From Agrypnia vestita (Eukaryota; Arthropoda; Insecta; Trichoptera; Phryganeidae), in NCBI GenBank assembly GCA_016648135.1, contig JADDOH010000307.1, positions 62,001-126,000 on the forward strand: a stretch of DNA of 64,000 nt, read 5' to 3'. This document shows, one piece after another, positions 10,858-22,408 of the stretch. The number at the start of each line of letters is the position of its first letter. Positions within the stretch are counted from its first letter, which is position 1. The notes under the pieces are model-generated. The model did not search any database and was not told where the DNA came from. It was given only the letters and a program-made list of their open reading frames with translations. The translations under genes were made by a program, and so were the position numbers.

Positions 10858-12147
10858 TGAAGTGTGTTAAAATAATATTGAACCTTTATTTTGTCCACTC
10901 AAACAAATTAAGCATGGGATATGATATCCTTTGTCATGGGGTATGGGGTCATTCATGTTTATGTGTAAATTTATTCCCACCCATAGAAAGCATCGGTCGC
11001 TGCTAGTCAGCCTCTGAGTGAAGAAGTGTAATTAGCAGGGGCGTGCAGTGAGAACATGAAGCATGACTTTTATTGAAACATATACCTATTTGGAAAACAA
11101 AATCGAAATTAAATATTCTCTGACAGAATATTATGAAATATTAAATTCTGAATATGTTAATTATTGTGATTGGAATATTAAGAGATATATCTCTTATTTC
11201 GGTTTCTTTTCAAAATATATGCTTAGGAAACTCATGCTTCTTGTTCTCACTGCACGCCCCTAATAATTAGCACCCGTTGGATTGTCAATTGTTGTGAAAT
11301 GATAGAATGACTTGAACAGTATTAGAATTTGTTATTAAATTTTTGCTAAAAGCTCAATGATACCCAAGTGGAAAAAATTCACAAGATTCAACAGCATTTC
11401 GGAGACGATGATATGAGCATCTCTGGGATAAAGGGACAGCGAACCACGTCCATGACATGCATACACGAAACTGCTAACGATGAAGTAGAAATCGCTCGTG
11501 ACATGCTGAAAAATGCAAACGATGACCCCAACTTGCTGGACACCGCTATCACTGGTGATAAGTCATGGGTTTATGGGTATGATTCAGAAACAAAGATGTA
11601 GTCCTCTCAATGAGAACATCCATCCCCAAGTCCCAAAAATGCAAACAGGTCTGCGGAAATATCAAGGTCATTCTGACTGTTATTGACTCCACTTGGATGG
11701 TGAATCGCGAGAATGAACCACAAGGCACAACCATTACCGAGGAATACTACCAGAAGGTTCTTCGTCACTTTTGTGATGCTGTGTGACGTAAACAATTGGA
11801 CATGTAGACAGTGACAAGTCAGCAGCTCCAATGATGTACCCACCGATTCTTCAAGTCTGACTCAGGTTTTCTTGAGCAAATACAGCATTCCTCTGGTTCA
11901 ACTGGCTCCCTACTCTACCGACATGTACATTTCCCAAATTAAAAATGCTGCTGAAAGGGAGCCGATTTGATTCGGAACGCAATGGCCCAGCTGAACACCA
12001 TTCCGAAAGTGTTTTCAACAGCAAGACCGCTCAAAGAAGATGTCCGTTGCCAAGGGGACTTCTTTGAAGGAGATTAGAATAAATATAGTGTGTATAAATA
12101 AATGTGCTTCGGTCAATCAAAGATTCGATATTTTTTAACACACCTCG
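10858..12147 (+). mobile_element. Mariner transposon, degenerate, carrying a nested MITE
   Basis: TIRs TGAAGTGTGTTAAAATAATA (10858) and the complement of CGAGGTGTGTTAAAAAATAT (ending 12147) are flanked by TA at 10856-10857 and 12148-12149. Transposase remnants read in shifting frames: ITGDKSWVYGYDSETK (about 11548-11595, the first catalytic Asp block of mariners), then PLVQLAPYSTDM (about 11893-11930, where intact relatives have the second Asp block) and CQGDFFEGD near the C-terminus (about 12050). Stops and frameshifts make it a pseudogene. Removing the 227-bp nested MITE leaves about 1.06 kb, slightly shorter than a full mariner (about 1.3 kb). Confidence 0.85.
11036..11262. mobile_element. 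hAT-type MITE nested in the mariner
   Basis: 227 bp with TIRs CAGGGGCGTGCAGTGAGAAC and complement of TAGGGGCGTGCAGTGAGAAC. Flanks are GTAATTAG (11028-11035) and ATAATTAG (11263-11270), an 8-bp duplication with one mismatch, typical of the hAT superfamily. It is younger than the mariner it interrupts. The interior is AT-rich and non-coding. Confidence 0.8.
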
Positions 12148-12149
12148 TA

Positions 12150-13170
12150 TGTTTATTATCTGATTAAATGTTGTGTATAATACACCAACTACTTACATAA
12201 TTATTTATTTATACAAATACATTACAAATTAATTGTTATGTTTCATTTACTTATATTTTACACATAGGATATTAATTATTTAAATAAAATAATTAAATTC
12301 CTGAGAAATATAATTATTATAGAATTAATAAATTGTAAAATAAGTCAACTCATAAACTGCTGACAAATATTATTAGAGGGATAAAACTTCATATCTTTGT
12401 TTAGTAGGTAAATATGTATTGTTATTAGTTTTGTAAAACAACAAAATATGTGTCTCTCAGCACATACTCGGACTCCGTATTATCCCAGGTAGGTCTGCAG
12501 GCGGTTTGAGCATTAACTGTTCAGGTTTACAATTAGCCCAGCTACGCAGAACCTAGAATAAGCTTGGAGATACAATAATATATTTGTTATATATGTATGT
12601 AGATCAATGTAAATGTACAGCTTTCAGTTAAGTTAATAAACAAATAAATTGTGTAATAATACAATAACAAGTTAATTATATAGTAAGGAAAAAAATATGA
12701 AACATGTTCGTTTAGCATTCCATAAATAAAATGGTATATATTTTGAAAATCAGGCCATTGCAATAATAATGCGCTTATTCTGCGCTTGAAATTTTTTTGA
12801 AAGGTGAAGACAAAAAGCACTTTCAACTCTCTTATTATAATAACCTAATGATGAAATTTTAATTATTTTATCAAAGTTATAGTAAATAATTATAGTGACT
12901 ATGAATAGACATGATTATTAATTTAAAAAACTTTATATTAATTGTTGATTCTTAAATATCGAGTGGTTTTGATACCGTTGCTGTACCTATAGTAATATAA
13001 AATATATACTTTTTATATTTAATTTTATGGACTTTTGATATTTATTTAAAATCCATCATAGAACAGCTGCCAAAGATACACATAAGATATCATTTAAATA
13101 ATTACCTACTTATTTATATTACAGCAGCATTACAATTTTCAAATTTCTCACAGTATAAATGAACAACAGT
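12150..13170. other. AT-rich intergenic DNA
   Basis: No gene, terminal repeat or RNA gene was recognised. Open stretches on the - strand around 12587-12826 are low-complexity and AT-driven, without any domain. Confidence 0.5.
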
Positions 13171-13357
13171 TTTCTTTTTTTTAAATAGAGATGCGAACAC
13201 GCAATAAGTGTCACATCAATATTCTTACTATTTTCAAACTAAGCTAAACGCTTGTGCTATGAAAAAAGGACTAACTTGTTGGTCTGGAGTGAGGTTCGAA
13301 CTCACGACCTTTGGATTATGAGGCAAGAGTCCTAACGACAAAACCTACTCCTCGTTG
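13171..13357 (-). repeat. tRNA-derived SINE, copy 1
   Basis: On the - strand the head reads like a tRNA, with an A-box-like region and the B box GGTTCGAACC's relative GAGTTCGAACCTC, followed by CTCCAGACCAACAAGTTAGTCC and a body with TTAGTTTGAAAATAGTAAG and GATGTGACACTTATTGCG, ending in an A-rich tail. The best copy is at 46524-46706; other copies are at about 28890-29000, 43797-43865, 56019-56164 and 56621-56720. Confidence 0.8.
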
Positions 13358-13977
13358 ACTCTGATTTTTTATTTGAAAAATATATCTTCAGAACAAAAAT
13401 GTTGCTTCTATTTCATATATTTCAAAGGAAATTGACACTTCACTTTAATGCGAAATTTATCAATTTGCTTTCAGTTTTCCGTATGACACACCAGACATTA
13501 TAGATAAATGTTTAGTTAGTCCCTCCCTACTTTGCTCTCCAGTTTCTTTTCAAATTTTTCTGTGCGTAATAAAAAATTTGCTTTTTATATTAGAAGTTAT
13601 CAACCCTGTTAGGATCTTTCTAACAAACAATTTAAAAACACATAGATATAATATTTTCGCTGCAACACTAGTAAAATACACAAAATACTTATGTAATAAT
13701 TAAGACAATACGGAGATTTTTTGAAAGAGTGTCTATTAAATGGTTTCAATAAATTTATCAGAAAACTCCCTACAGATGGGAAATTCTTATACATATACCT
13801 ACACAAATTATATTTTTTATATTAAAATACAAAATTGTAGGATAATATTGAACTAAATTTATTAAAAAAGTAATTATTTTTTAAACTGTTACATTTGCTT
13901 GACATTTCAGATTTTGGTGCTTCTAAAACGCTTTAATTTTATTATAACTAAATATATTATATAATTATATTTAATTA

Positions 13978-14208
13978 CAACACTCAAATTCAAATTCATT
14001 TTGTGAAAATATTTATTGTTTTAATCTAAGGAAGAATTTAGTGAAAATGTTTTGAAAATAGTGCATTTTTGGCGCTTTTAAATCGCCATGAATTTTATAA
14101 TATAGCAACACTCAAATGAAATGTATTGTAAATTCACTGTGTAAAAATATTTATTGTTTGAATCTAAGGAGGAATTTGATGATAATATTTTGAAAGCAGT
14201 GCATAGGC
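13978..14208 (+). repeat. Imperfect tandem duplication, two ~120-bp units
   Basis: Unit 1 starts at 13978 (AACACTCAAATTCAAATTCA) and unit 2 at about 14106. Each contains AAAATATTTATTGTTT, GAATCTAAGGA-like and TTTTGAAA-AGTGCAT blocks. AT-rich, no coding potential. Confidence 0.65.
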
Positions 14209-14342
14209 TACTTGATAAAATAACTTGTCAATTTATTTAGTATATTTTTTATTATTTTGTAAGCACACAAAGTTGTTATTGTGATACCTGGTATAAAAAT
14301 GTTTTATGTTGTAATAGCACCTTTTACTGCTTGCCCAACGTA

Positions 14343-14720
14343 AATTGGCGTGCGGCGAATTCGGAACTAAAATCCGCCCCGCCCGCACCCGGCCTGTCAT
14401 TCGGTTCAATTTCGGGAGCTGTGACATTTTGATTACCAATATACACTGAATTATTATATCCAAAACAGTCCGGGATGCAGCAAGAACAATTGCCAATGAA
14501 GTATTAAAGTTTTGCGAAGCTGAAAAAGCAAATAATGAACCGATATTACCGTTTGACAGATTGAGCGGCCGCCATTACTAATTCGTTTCTTTAGTGTGGC
14601 CCGACCAAATTACTATTAAAGGCTCTGACACCGGTCACCGGACATTATGTATTGTGTAATAAATTTACACCCTGGCAACTTCTGTTACGCAACAGGGACG
14701 CCCTCCCTCGCACGCCAATT
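14343..14720. mobile_element. Small TIR element, TA-flanked, copy 2
   Basis: 378 bp, bounded by AATTGGCGTGCG and its complement, with TA at 14341-14342 and 14721-14722. It is homologous along its length to 4335-4761, with indels. Shared flanks TGCTTGCCCAA and TAGTGGT are also present here. No coding function. Confidence 0.6.
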
Positions 14721-14722
14721 TA

Positions 14723-15701
14723 TAGTGGTCGCATTCTAATGTAAACGGTTTGCACTTTAGTTTATTTTCCAATTATTAACTAGCCATTAGAAAATAAATT
14801 GTCTTAATGTTAATATTAGCATTCCTTTTATATTATAGAAGTACCGTCAAAGTAAGTCAGTATTATATTTTAGTTTTAAAATTTTTTACTAAAAATGTTT
14901 TTCGTAAAAAAAAATACTTTTATATTCATAAATACTGCAAATCAAATGTTTTATAATTTCAGTAAAAATTAAATCTTATTTGGACGTAGTTATGCAGAAA
15001 GCATCCAACCCACAAAATGCTAAAATTGCGTTATGTATGGGTTTGGATAACTAATTTGATATATTTATGTGCTGAAAACGACCAAGCTCTAAGTGATGCA
15101 GTTTTTTCCTAAACTCAATATTTTTCTTACCCGCATCACGGCCACCATCGTTAAATTAACTCGTTAACTCAAAAAAAGTGGTTTTACGGTTTTCTATGGC
15201 TTCAAATTTACAAATCTGTGGACAAACGTAGAAAACATCTAAGGGGTTTGAACGTTTTCTACGCCTCATAATATCTACTTTTTACTTTATGCTTTATTAA
15301 ATTCATGGAACATAGAACCCTCATAGAACAAAATAAGAACTGTTTTTTGTACATTTAGACATTTTGTAGAAAGAATCCAACCTGTAAAATGCGTCATTTC
15401 TTCAATCAAAAAAAAATTATAATTAAATAATAATCTAATTTGTAGTGTTCAAAATTTAGTGTTGAACGCATCCATGAATGAATTATGTAATGCACACTAA
15501 GAACACAAAAAAAAAACTTTAGCAATATAGGGCTGGCTGGAATTTCCTTGTACATATTCACTTCATTGTAAAATAAAAAAAAAACATATTCACAATTTCA
15601 ACTGTACAAACATTGTTTTTTTGTTATGTTGCGGATTTTAAAAATTATTGATTATATTTAGTAATATTTACATACTATTTTTTTATCTATAGTATGTAGT
15701 A
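14723..15701. other. AT-rich intergenic DNA
   Basis: No gene or bounded element recognised. Short related words (AAAGCATCCAACC, AAAATGC) recur at about 14999, 15367 and 15465, hinting at a decayed repeat. Poly-A runs are frequent. Confidence 0.4.
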
Positions 15702-16141
15702 CAGTAGAATCTCATTAATTTGAAATTTAAGGGACCCAAAAAAAACATTACAATTATGTAATACCTTGTTAATCCGAATTCCAAGTTTTAGAAAAAAATC
15801 GCGATGCGATTACGAAATTCACCAAAAATCATAAAATTCGTGAAAAAAACATTAATTTTGTGAAAAATGTCTGTACTTTTACTTTTTATTTAAAAAATTC
15901 ATTTAACGCAATATTATTATGCCAATACATCAAGACATTTCTATTACTAAAAATCAAAATATTATTTTCAAATTTCAAAAAAATTTTGAATTATGTGAAT
16001 TAAAATGTATTAATTTATGGCGCAAGGGGCTAAAATTTATTTCAAATTACGAATTACCGGGGTTTTCAAATTATCGAGGTTAATCTACTATGAAATTAAC
16101 ATTTTGGGATTTGAAAAACTTCAAATTATTGGGATTCTAAT
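15702..16141. mobile_element. Pogo/Tigger-like MITE
   Basis: Left end CAGTAGAATCTCATTAATTT, preceded by TA (15700-15701). The right end reads as the complement of TAGAATCCCAATAATTTGAA, so the TIR is about 20 bp with two mismatches. CAGTAGAAYCTC ends are typical of pogo-type Tc1/mariner elements. The interior is AT-rich with no transposase. Confidence 0.65.
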
Positions 16142-16687
16142 AATAATATTTTACTGTCTAATATTTTATATTGAGACATCAGAGTTTACCAAGGTCATGA
16201 AACTGTAATTTTGTCGTAAATATAATTTTTACTAGATATTACAATTGAGCCTTGCCTTATATTTTGAAGATCTCGAAAACTCTAACATTTGGTGCTACGT
16301 AATTTTAACTGCCTTGTATGAAGTGTTATATTCAAATGTTTTGTAAATAAATTAAAGTCAATTTTATACAATACTCTTTTATTTGTAAACTGTATATAAG
16401 TATTATAGGTAGGTATATAATATTCTAGTAAAATATATATAGCTAAAAGTATTTTTTTTATATAATATTATTTATGTAGGTATACATTACAACCTAAAAT
16501 ATTTTAATAAATTCTCAAAAATACGTCTAAATTATATAAAGAAAAAACAAAATACTGATTACCCAAAGAGCAATAATAAATTAATTTGCTATAGATTTGT
16601 AACCTAAGTATATTTTCTTATTTATTCTAAATCATAAATTCAAAAATTTATTAAAAAAAATATCAATGATAAAATTCAAATTTTAAC
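16142..16687. other. 3' flank of the Rod-like gene
   Basis: Contains the likely - strand polyadenylation signal for the large gene (TTTATT, the complement of AATAAA, at about 16620, some 65 bp past the stop). On the + strand AATAAA occurs at about 16347, but no + strand gene was found to use it. The rest is AT-rich. Confidence 0.45.
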
Positions 16688-19600
16688 TTAATTAGCTGAT
16701 CTAGTTCTATAGTTTTGTTTTAGTATTGACAAAGCTATATTTGTAGTAAGAATACCTTTAGATTTCAAAGTTTTTATATCATGTAGCAAAGACGGTTGTA
16801 TTTTACCAAATTTTGAGACAATTTTTTTGCGTTCTGTGTCCGAAACGTGTGGTAAAACTACTGCGGCCATTTCTAAAGCACCCAACTTAATACAATTGTA
16901 CCAGATTTGTGTTAAATCCACTTGCAAAGTAACAGAACATGTGGGCAACAGTTTCAAAATATTGTAGCAGTCTTCCTTTTGGTTGCCGGTTAATGGAGCA
17001 TCTAATTGCTTGAAAGGATTCAAAAGAATGTTGCTCCACGCCTCAATGTAGGATTTGCTATAAAAAGTTTTTGCCGAAAAGAGAAAATCTTTAATTTCCG
17101 ATAACATTCCAAACTTAAGCATGCCATTAATAATTTCATCCAAAAAGCTATCTTCGAGCTGCATATTATAAATGAAAATAACTTTAATGATGAATGAAAT
17201 TGTAGAATGATTGTGTTCCCGAGCGTTCCAAATTTGTTGTAAAGCCTGAGCTTTGTTTTCTAGGAATGTAGCCGTTAAAAATTCTAGCCCTAATATACAC
17301 AGGCAATTGCTAAAATACAACTCCCACAACTTGGACCAGAGTCCGATGACTGTATAATGTGTCACCTCTTCTATAACGTTGCTGTCAGACAAACTTATAA
17401 GACATTGGAGAGCTCTTATTCTGTTATTATAATTTTCCAAAGAATCATTTTCATCTAGACCTACGCGCGACAAATACAATGCCGCCATCATGGGATTGGT
17501 TCCTTTAAGAATATAGCAAGCTTTTGACAACATTTCTTTACTTAAAGTACCATCATCGATAGAGTTTCCATGAATACCAGCACCGTGAGGATGCTGTGTT
17601 TTACTTTGATTTAAAATTCTCTCCAAAATGTTCATCCTAATTGTAGATGGGTTAAGACCATTACTCTCTGCTATGTCATCTACAACAGCGTTGATGTTGG
17701 GGCATTCTGTGTACGTAAGAATAGAATGGTGATTGTACAGTGCTTCAATAAGTCTATGAGGATTGTCACATAAGGACAGAAATTTTTCACCTGATAAACC
17801 GACTCGGTGAAGTATATGGGCAGTCAAAGTAAGCTGATGTTTGGATTGCATTCTTTTCAAAACATTGTTTGGTTGAATTTTAGACCAGTGCTCGGCAAAC
17901 TGGTAACACATGTTTGCTGCGGCCACTTGGTCTGCGCCCATATCGCTGCCTTTATACACGTAATAAAAGCACGCCCCGGCCCATTCTAAGTTTGTTATGT
18001 GCTGGATGCATTTGTGAGCTTGCTTTAAAAGGTGATCATTTTGCAAATTCAGGGACCATTTAAAACTTGGCGATTCATTTTGTGACTTTCTATTAGTCAT
18101 GCTTTCTCTTACAGCATTGCTACATATCATATCAAATCGTTCTTGCATATCTACGTCTAAAGGCAGAAGACCAGCGACTGGCAACCAACGTTCGTATGTC
18201 GACAGAGTAAGTTCCAATTTTAGATTTCTCCAACAATCAGCGGATATAAGAGATTGAAATGGAAGTCTGTAATATCCAAGTTTAGGAAATGTTTCTTTCT
18301 CACTATACATATCTATTTCCGTTTGATTGGGTTTACTAACCCTCTTGTATGTCTGTAAAAACTTCAATAACATAAATTCTTTCAAGAACATTTGCTCATT
18401 GTTAACATGCTTTAAAAGATCAAGAATAAGTAAAAATATTTCGTAAGAATACTGACTGAGAGTGATTGTGGTTAAATTCTGAAAATTTATTTCCCCATTA
18501 TTAAAGAGTGATGTTAAATTATCTGTTAAAATTTTCTTGCTTTGTATTCTTTCAATGATACCAAAACTTCTCTGTAGTACATCTACTTTCATCGGTTTCA
18601 CAATAACATTAGAGTCGCCGTAACAATTAGTAACAATTTCGTAGTTTGTGTTTAAAGACTTAAATATGGAGAAAAGATAAAACATCAGAGCTTGGTCGAG
18701 ACTTATTCCAGTGACAACGCAAAATTCTTCTAAGGTGAGAATGTTAAACGAATCAACATTAACCAAGGACTCCAACAAATAGTTGATATTAGATATGGTA
18801 TTTTCCTGTTGGTATTCTTTAAATGATATTCCATAAGTTTCCAACTTTGATGTGATGTTGTTTTGTGAGTATACGGTAAAAGCTTGCTTATATGGTATGT
18901 TAACATGCTGGAACATTTCTTTGCACTGCAAAATATACCGGGCAACATTAATTTTCCTGTGGGTGTCAACAAATCCAGTTAACATTTCATTCAGCCATTC
19001 TTCCAATGATGAATGACAAAATATTAATATTGAAATATTTAAATGGTCCGGTTCTTCGAATGCAAACATTTTACTTAAGAGGACTTTAACCATATTGTCA
19101 TTTAGATCTCCTAACCAAGAAGGACAAACAGTATTATGATGCATATGCTCCATTGTGTAGTATGCAGATATTCTAGCAAAATGTATATCATTCTGTTGAG
19201 ACTGAAGCTTTATTAGTGTTTTCTTCAAGCAAGTTGATCCATCGTTGCAACAATTTGATTCGCAAACACAAAGTGAAGACTTGTCAGTGGAGCCAATCGA
19301 GACATTTTTCCTCATTAATTCACTCCACAGAGGAACAATTGAACTTATGATATGGGGATTGTAAAAGGAGGATATCTTCCATGTGCTCAATATTTCCTTA
19401 GTGTTATTATGGGAGTAATAAATTGCCATAATCCAGCTACAAACATTGATTAAATATGAAGATAAATGCGTATATTTACAATTTTGTAGAATTTTCAAAA
19501 TATGTCTTAACGCATTCCATAAAAATGTAAGGTTACTACAATCAATATGACATATCAACTCCATTACAACATTCACAGATTTTATATCACTATCTAAAAT

Positions 19601-22402
19601 ACAAGATTTATTACAAAAAATGAGGCTGGCTAAAGCGCTTTGTGCACCGGAATTAATTTCACCTAAGAGAGTTAAAATACTCTCCGCTTTTGTAAGCTTC
19701 AAACAATGACCTATACGAATACACAGAATCAGTATCTCTTTAATGCTGTGCCCGTTTGTATCTAGATTTTTAGACTTTTCACGACACCATTCCTTAAAAA
19801 GGAACAGTCGACATTTGCCAATACTATATTCACTCAGAGAAATTTTGAATTTTAATTTATTTTTAAGAATGTAAATATTATGCAAGTGGTTTAGAATAAT
19901 ATTATCTTCAACATACACGGATTTTAAGAAATCTAAATGATTATTTTCGCTTTCCTCATTACACGTGTTTGAATAAAGTAAATTCTCTAATTTCAGCAAA
20001 ACAGAATTAATGCACATAATTTTAAAACTGTCCTCCATTTTATTATAAAGTTTCAATGCCAGATTTATTTGAGAGGTTAATAAATACTTCTGAATACACA
20101 TTAAATACGCATCTCCCTGTAGGTAGCAATATACACTAGTGATCTTATTAATATCTGATAACATTTCAGCATCGCCTTTCCTTATTATGTGTCTAATAAG
20201 ACATTCATAATCTTCAAAAGAAAGTTCATTACATTTGTATTTCATTAAAATACTTTTAATTTCAGCATGTACAATTTCTGTGCGAATATATTTTGATAAT
20301 TCATGTTCCGTGTTTGCCGAATTATTGGCAATTTTACAAACTTTTTCGGACCAAGGTATTTGCGCTGATTTTAAAAAGAGAAGCACGCATTTCATCTTTT
20401 CTCCAATATTATTAATACACTGTAATAAAATTTCCATTTTGTTCTCATCAATGATGGGTGAAACATTTATCAACTCTTCTATGTGCTCTTTTATCAAATT
20501 ATCACGGTTTATATTGTGCTGCATCTCGTAACTTGCCAGATAATCAGCGAGTAATGAACTCAGATCTTCCGCAAAAGCTTTTCGCAAAATCAGCTTTGCA
20601 AGTTCATCTCTGCCGAGAGTCATGAAGTCTTTCAGCGAAATAACTATGTTATATGAATTTTTGAGTTTCTGAATGTTTTTTAAACAATGAACAAGAAAAT
20701 AAAACTTTTCCGCTTCGACTGACATGAAGTTTACAATGACTTTTACATTGAATATTAACGGAGTTAACTTTTCTGCCAATTGAATTCCAATTTCTGGCCA
20801 ATGTTTAGAATGTTCTAACGATACAACCCTCTCTTTTGCCCAGTTTATAATGATATCGGCACTAAATGGTCTAATGCTGATTATATTAGGAATAAAATAT
20901 TCTAACCACCTCAAGAGCGTGTTTAACTTTGTTTCCTGGGATACAGAGTACAAAATTTCAGAAACATTTTGCTGTGTGAGATTGTGTATTATATATGGAT
21001 AACATTTGATCCAAACAATGCACGCTAGATCGAGTTGATCATTGGATAGAAAATTTAAAAGGAGGGCCAATGGATTTTCCTTTGTTAACTCTTCCCATCC
21101 CATAACATTGTCTATCTCCTCAAATTCCATTAGCTTATAAATATCAGTTTTCCACACCAATTCATTAAATCTTTCTTTCAAAATGGTATTATCAACATTT
21201 TTCAAATATTTGTTTGAAAATTCAAGCAAAACTGATAACTTTATATCTGATTCAGCTCCTTCCAGGCAACAATTTAATATAAAATCTGTACTGTCGCAAG
21301 TAGACAAAATTTCTTTTAATTCCTCGAGATGTTCTAAAGAAAATAACTTCTTCAGATTAGAGAGAAGGCATTTCGCTTTTAGTTCTAGAACAGCAGCTGG
21401 AGATAAATTATTCAACTTTGCAAAAGCTTCGGCACCTTCGTAATTTCTCGCGGCAATCAAAATTTCAAGTTGCGATAAAGGTGAGTTTTCTTGAATTTGG
21501 TAAATATAAATGTTGTTATCTTTGACGTCCAAGTAGACCGCCGAATCTTCTACACCCCCAATTATGAAACAGTTCGGAGTGACAGGAATATTAAATTCAA
21601 TATTAAAATTATAAAAATCTGCAACACATAACTCGTATACATCAGTTGATAATTCTCGAAGAAACAAAAATCTATCAGTGTTGCTGAATGTTACCAGAGA
21701 TTTGGCACAAATGCACTCAGTTAGCAAAATATTTTGATTTGTGATGGGACAAACGGCTAGGATGTGATTTTGCAAGACAGATTTTACGCAAACTGTTGAT
21801 TCATTTACTGGCTGAAGCTTCTTATCCGCTAAATCAATTTTGATTGCAGTCTTTTCATCCAAGGCGCTGTACATGATTTGGTTAATTGTTAGTTTAAGAT
21901 GATCATTCTGAACACCTACATTTTCATCGGGAAGAATAGTTAAATGATAGTACATCAAACTGTTACTTGCCAAGACAAAAGAACCATTTTCTTGTTCATA
22001 AATGGATATCTTTGAAAATTTTTCATCTATGATACGATTAGCAGAAGATGTGGCCTTACTGGAAACCAAATCGATAGAATAAAGGATCCCATTTTCTAAT
22101 ATAACAACTACAATATCGGTATCTTTCTGTATAATCAGGCCGCTAATATTTGCATCAAAAGTTTTGTGAAGTTTGACTGTCTCACATTTTGTGTTTAAAA
22201 ACACCAGCAGGACACCTTCAAAGTAAATACACACATACGGATATCTAATTGAGGAATGAAATGTCGGAACACCCTTGAAGGTATTGGTATGTAGTATGTT
22301 AGAAATCTTCACAGCAAAATTACTGGTTCCTTCATTATGATGCACAATACCCGAAAACTTTTCAGGTGAGGATGATTTATCAATTAGTGTCCAAGACTCC
22401 AT
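16688..22402 (-). CDS. rod: Kinetochore RZZ-complex subunit Rough deal/KNTC1-like
   Basis: A single open reading frame of 1904 residues (MESWTLIDKS...), read as Rod/KNTC1. Rod acts with Zwilch and ZW10 at unattached kinetochores, recruiting dynein and Mad1/Mad2 for the spindle checkpoint. The first ~340 residues have a repeating hydrophobic beta-strand pattern fitting the family's N-terminal beta-propeller; the rest is helical and Leu/Cys-rich, fitting its alpha-solenoid. The C-terminal third (SYERWLPVAGLLPLD, LLKLLPTCSVTLQVDLTQIW-like region) resembles the Rod C-terminal domain. Length fits insect Rod (about 2,000 residues; human about 2,200). The start is the ATG at 22402, just after a CAG acceptor; an upstream GTG in the same frame lies inside the intron. 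There are no coding introns. Identification is by recognition only; another large solenoid protein is the alternative. Confidence 0.72.
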   Translation of the reverse strand: MESWTLIDKSSSPEKFSGIVHHNEGTSNFAVKISNILHTNTFKGVPTFHSSIRYPYVCIYFEGVLLVFLNTKCETVKLHKTFDANISGLIIQKDTDIVVVILENGILYSIDLVSSKATSSANRIIDEKFSKISIYEQENGSFVLASNSLMYYHLTILPDENVGVQNDHLKLTINQIMYSALDEKTAIKIDLADKKLQPVNESTVCVKSVLQNHILAVCPITNQNILLTECICAKSLVTFSNTDRFLFLRELSTDVYELCVADFYNFNIEFNIPVTPNCFIIGGVEDSAVYLDVKDNNIYIYQIQENSPLSQLEILIAARNYEGAEAFAKLNNLSPAAVLELKAKCLLSNLKKLFSLEHLEELKEILSTCDSTDFILNCCLEGAESDIKLSVLLEFSNKYLKNVDNTILKERFNELVWKTDIYKLMEFEEIDNVMGWEELTKENPLALLLNFLSNDQLDLACIVWIKCYPYIIHNLTQQNVSEILYSVSQETKLNTLLRWLEYFIPNIISIRPFSADIIINWAKERVVSLEHSKHWPEIGIQLAEKLTPLIFNVKVIVNFMSVEAEKFYFLVHCLKNIQKLKNSYNIVISLKDFMTLGRDELAKLILRKAFAEDLSSLLADYLASYEMQHNINRDNLIKEHIEELINVSPIIDENKMEILLQCINNIGEKMKCVLLFLKSAQIPWSEKVCKIANNSANTEHELSKYIRTEIVHAEIKSILMKYKCNELSFEDYECLIRHIIRKGDAEMLSDINKITSVYCYLQGDAYLMCIQKYLLTSQINLALKLYNKMEDSFKIMCINSVLLKLENLLYSNTCNEESENNHLDFLKSVYVEDNIILNHLHNIYILKNKLKFKISLSEYSIGKCRLFLFKEWCREKSKNLDTNGHSIKEILILCIRIGHCLKLTKAESILTLLGEINSGAQSALASLIFCNKSCILDSDIKSVNVVMELICHIDCSNLTFLWNALRHILKILQNCKYTHLSSYLINVCSWIMAIYYSHNNTKEILSTWKISSFYNPHIISSIVPLWSELMRKNVSIGSTDKSSLCVCESNCCNDGSTCLKKTLIKLQSQQNDIHFARISAYYTMEHMHHNTVCPSWLGDLNDNMVKVLLSKMFAFEEPDHLNISILIFCHSSLEEWLNEMLTGFVDTHRKINVARYILQCKEMFQHVNIPYKQAFTVYSQNNITSKLETYGISFKEYQQENTISNINYLLESLVNVDSFNILTLEEFCVVTGISLDQALMFYLFSIFKSLNTNYEIVTNCYGDSNVIVKPMKVDVLQRSFGIIERIQSKKILTDNLTSLFNNGEINFQNLTTITLSQYSYEIFLLILDLLKHVNNEQMFLKEFMLLKFLQTYKRVSKPNQTEIDMYSEKETFPKLGYYRLPFQSLISADCWRNLKLELTLSTYERWLPVAGLLPLDVDMQERFDMICSNAVRESMTNRKSQNESPSFKWSLNLQNDHLLKQAHKCIQHITNLEWAGACFYYVYKGSDMGADQVAAANMCYQFAEHWSKIQPNNVLKRMQSKHQLTLTAHILHRVGLSGEKFLSLCDNPHRLIEALYNHHSILTYTECPNINAVVDDIAESNGLNPSTIRMNILERILNQSKTQHPHGAGIHGNSIDDGTLSKEMLSKACYILKGTNPMMAALYLSRVGLDENDSLENYNNRIRALQCLISLSDSNVIEEVTHYTVIGLWSKLWELYFSNCLCILGLEFLTATFLENKAQALQQIWNAREHNHSTISFIIKVIFIYNMQLEDSFLDEIINGMLKFGMLSEIKDFLFSAKTFYSKSYIEAWSNILLNPFKQLDAPLTGNQKEDCYNILKLLPTCSVTLQVDLTQIWYNCIKLGALEMAAVVLPHVSDTERKKIVSKFGKIQPSLLHDIKTLKSKGILTTNIALSILKQNYRTRSAN

Positions 22403-22408
22403 TATTTT

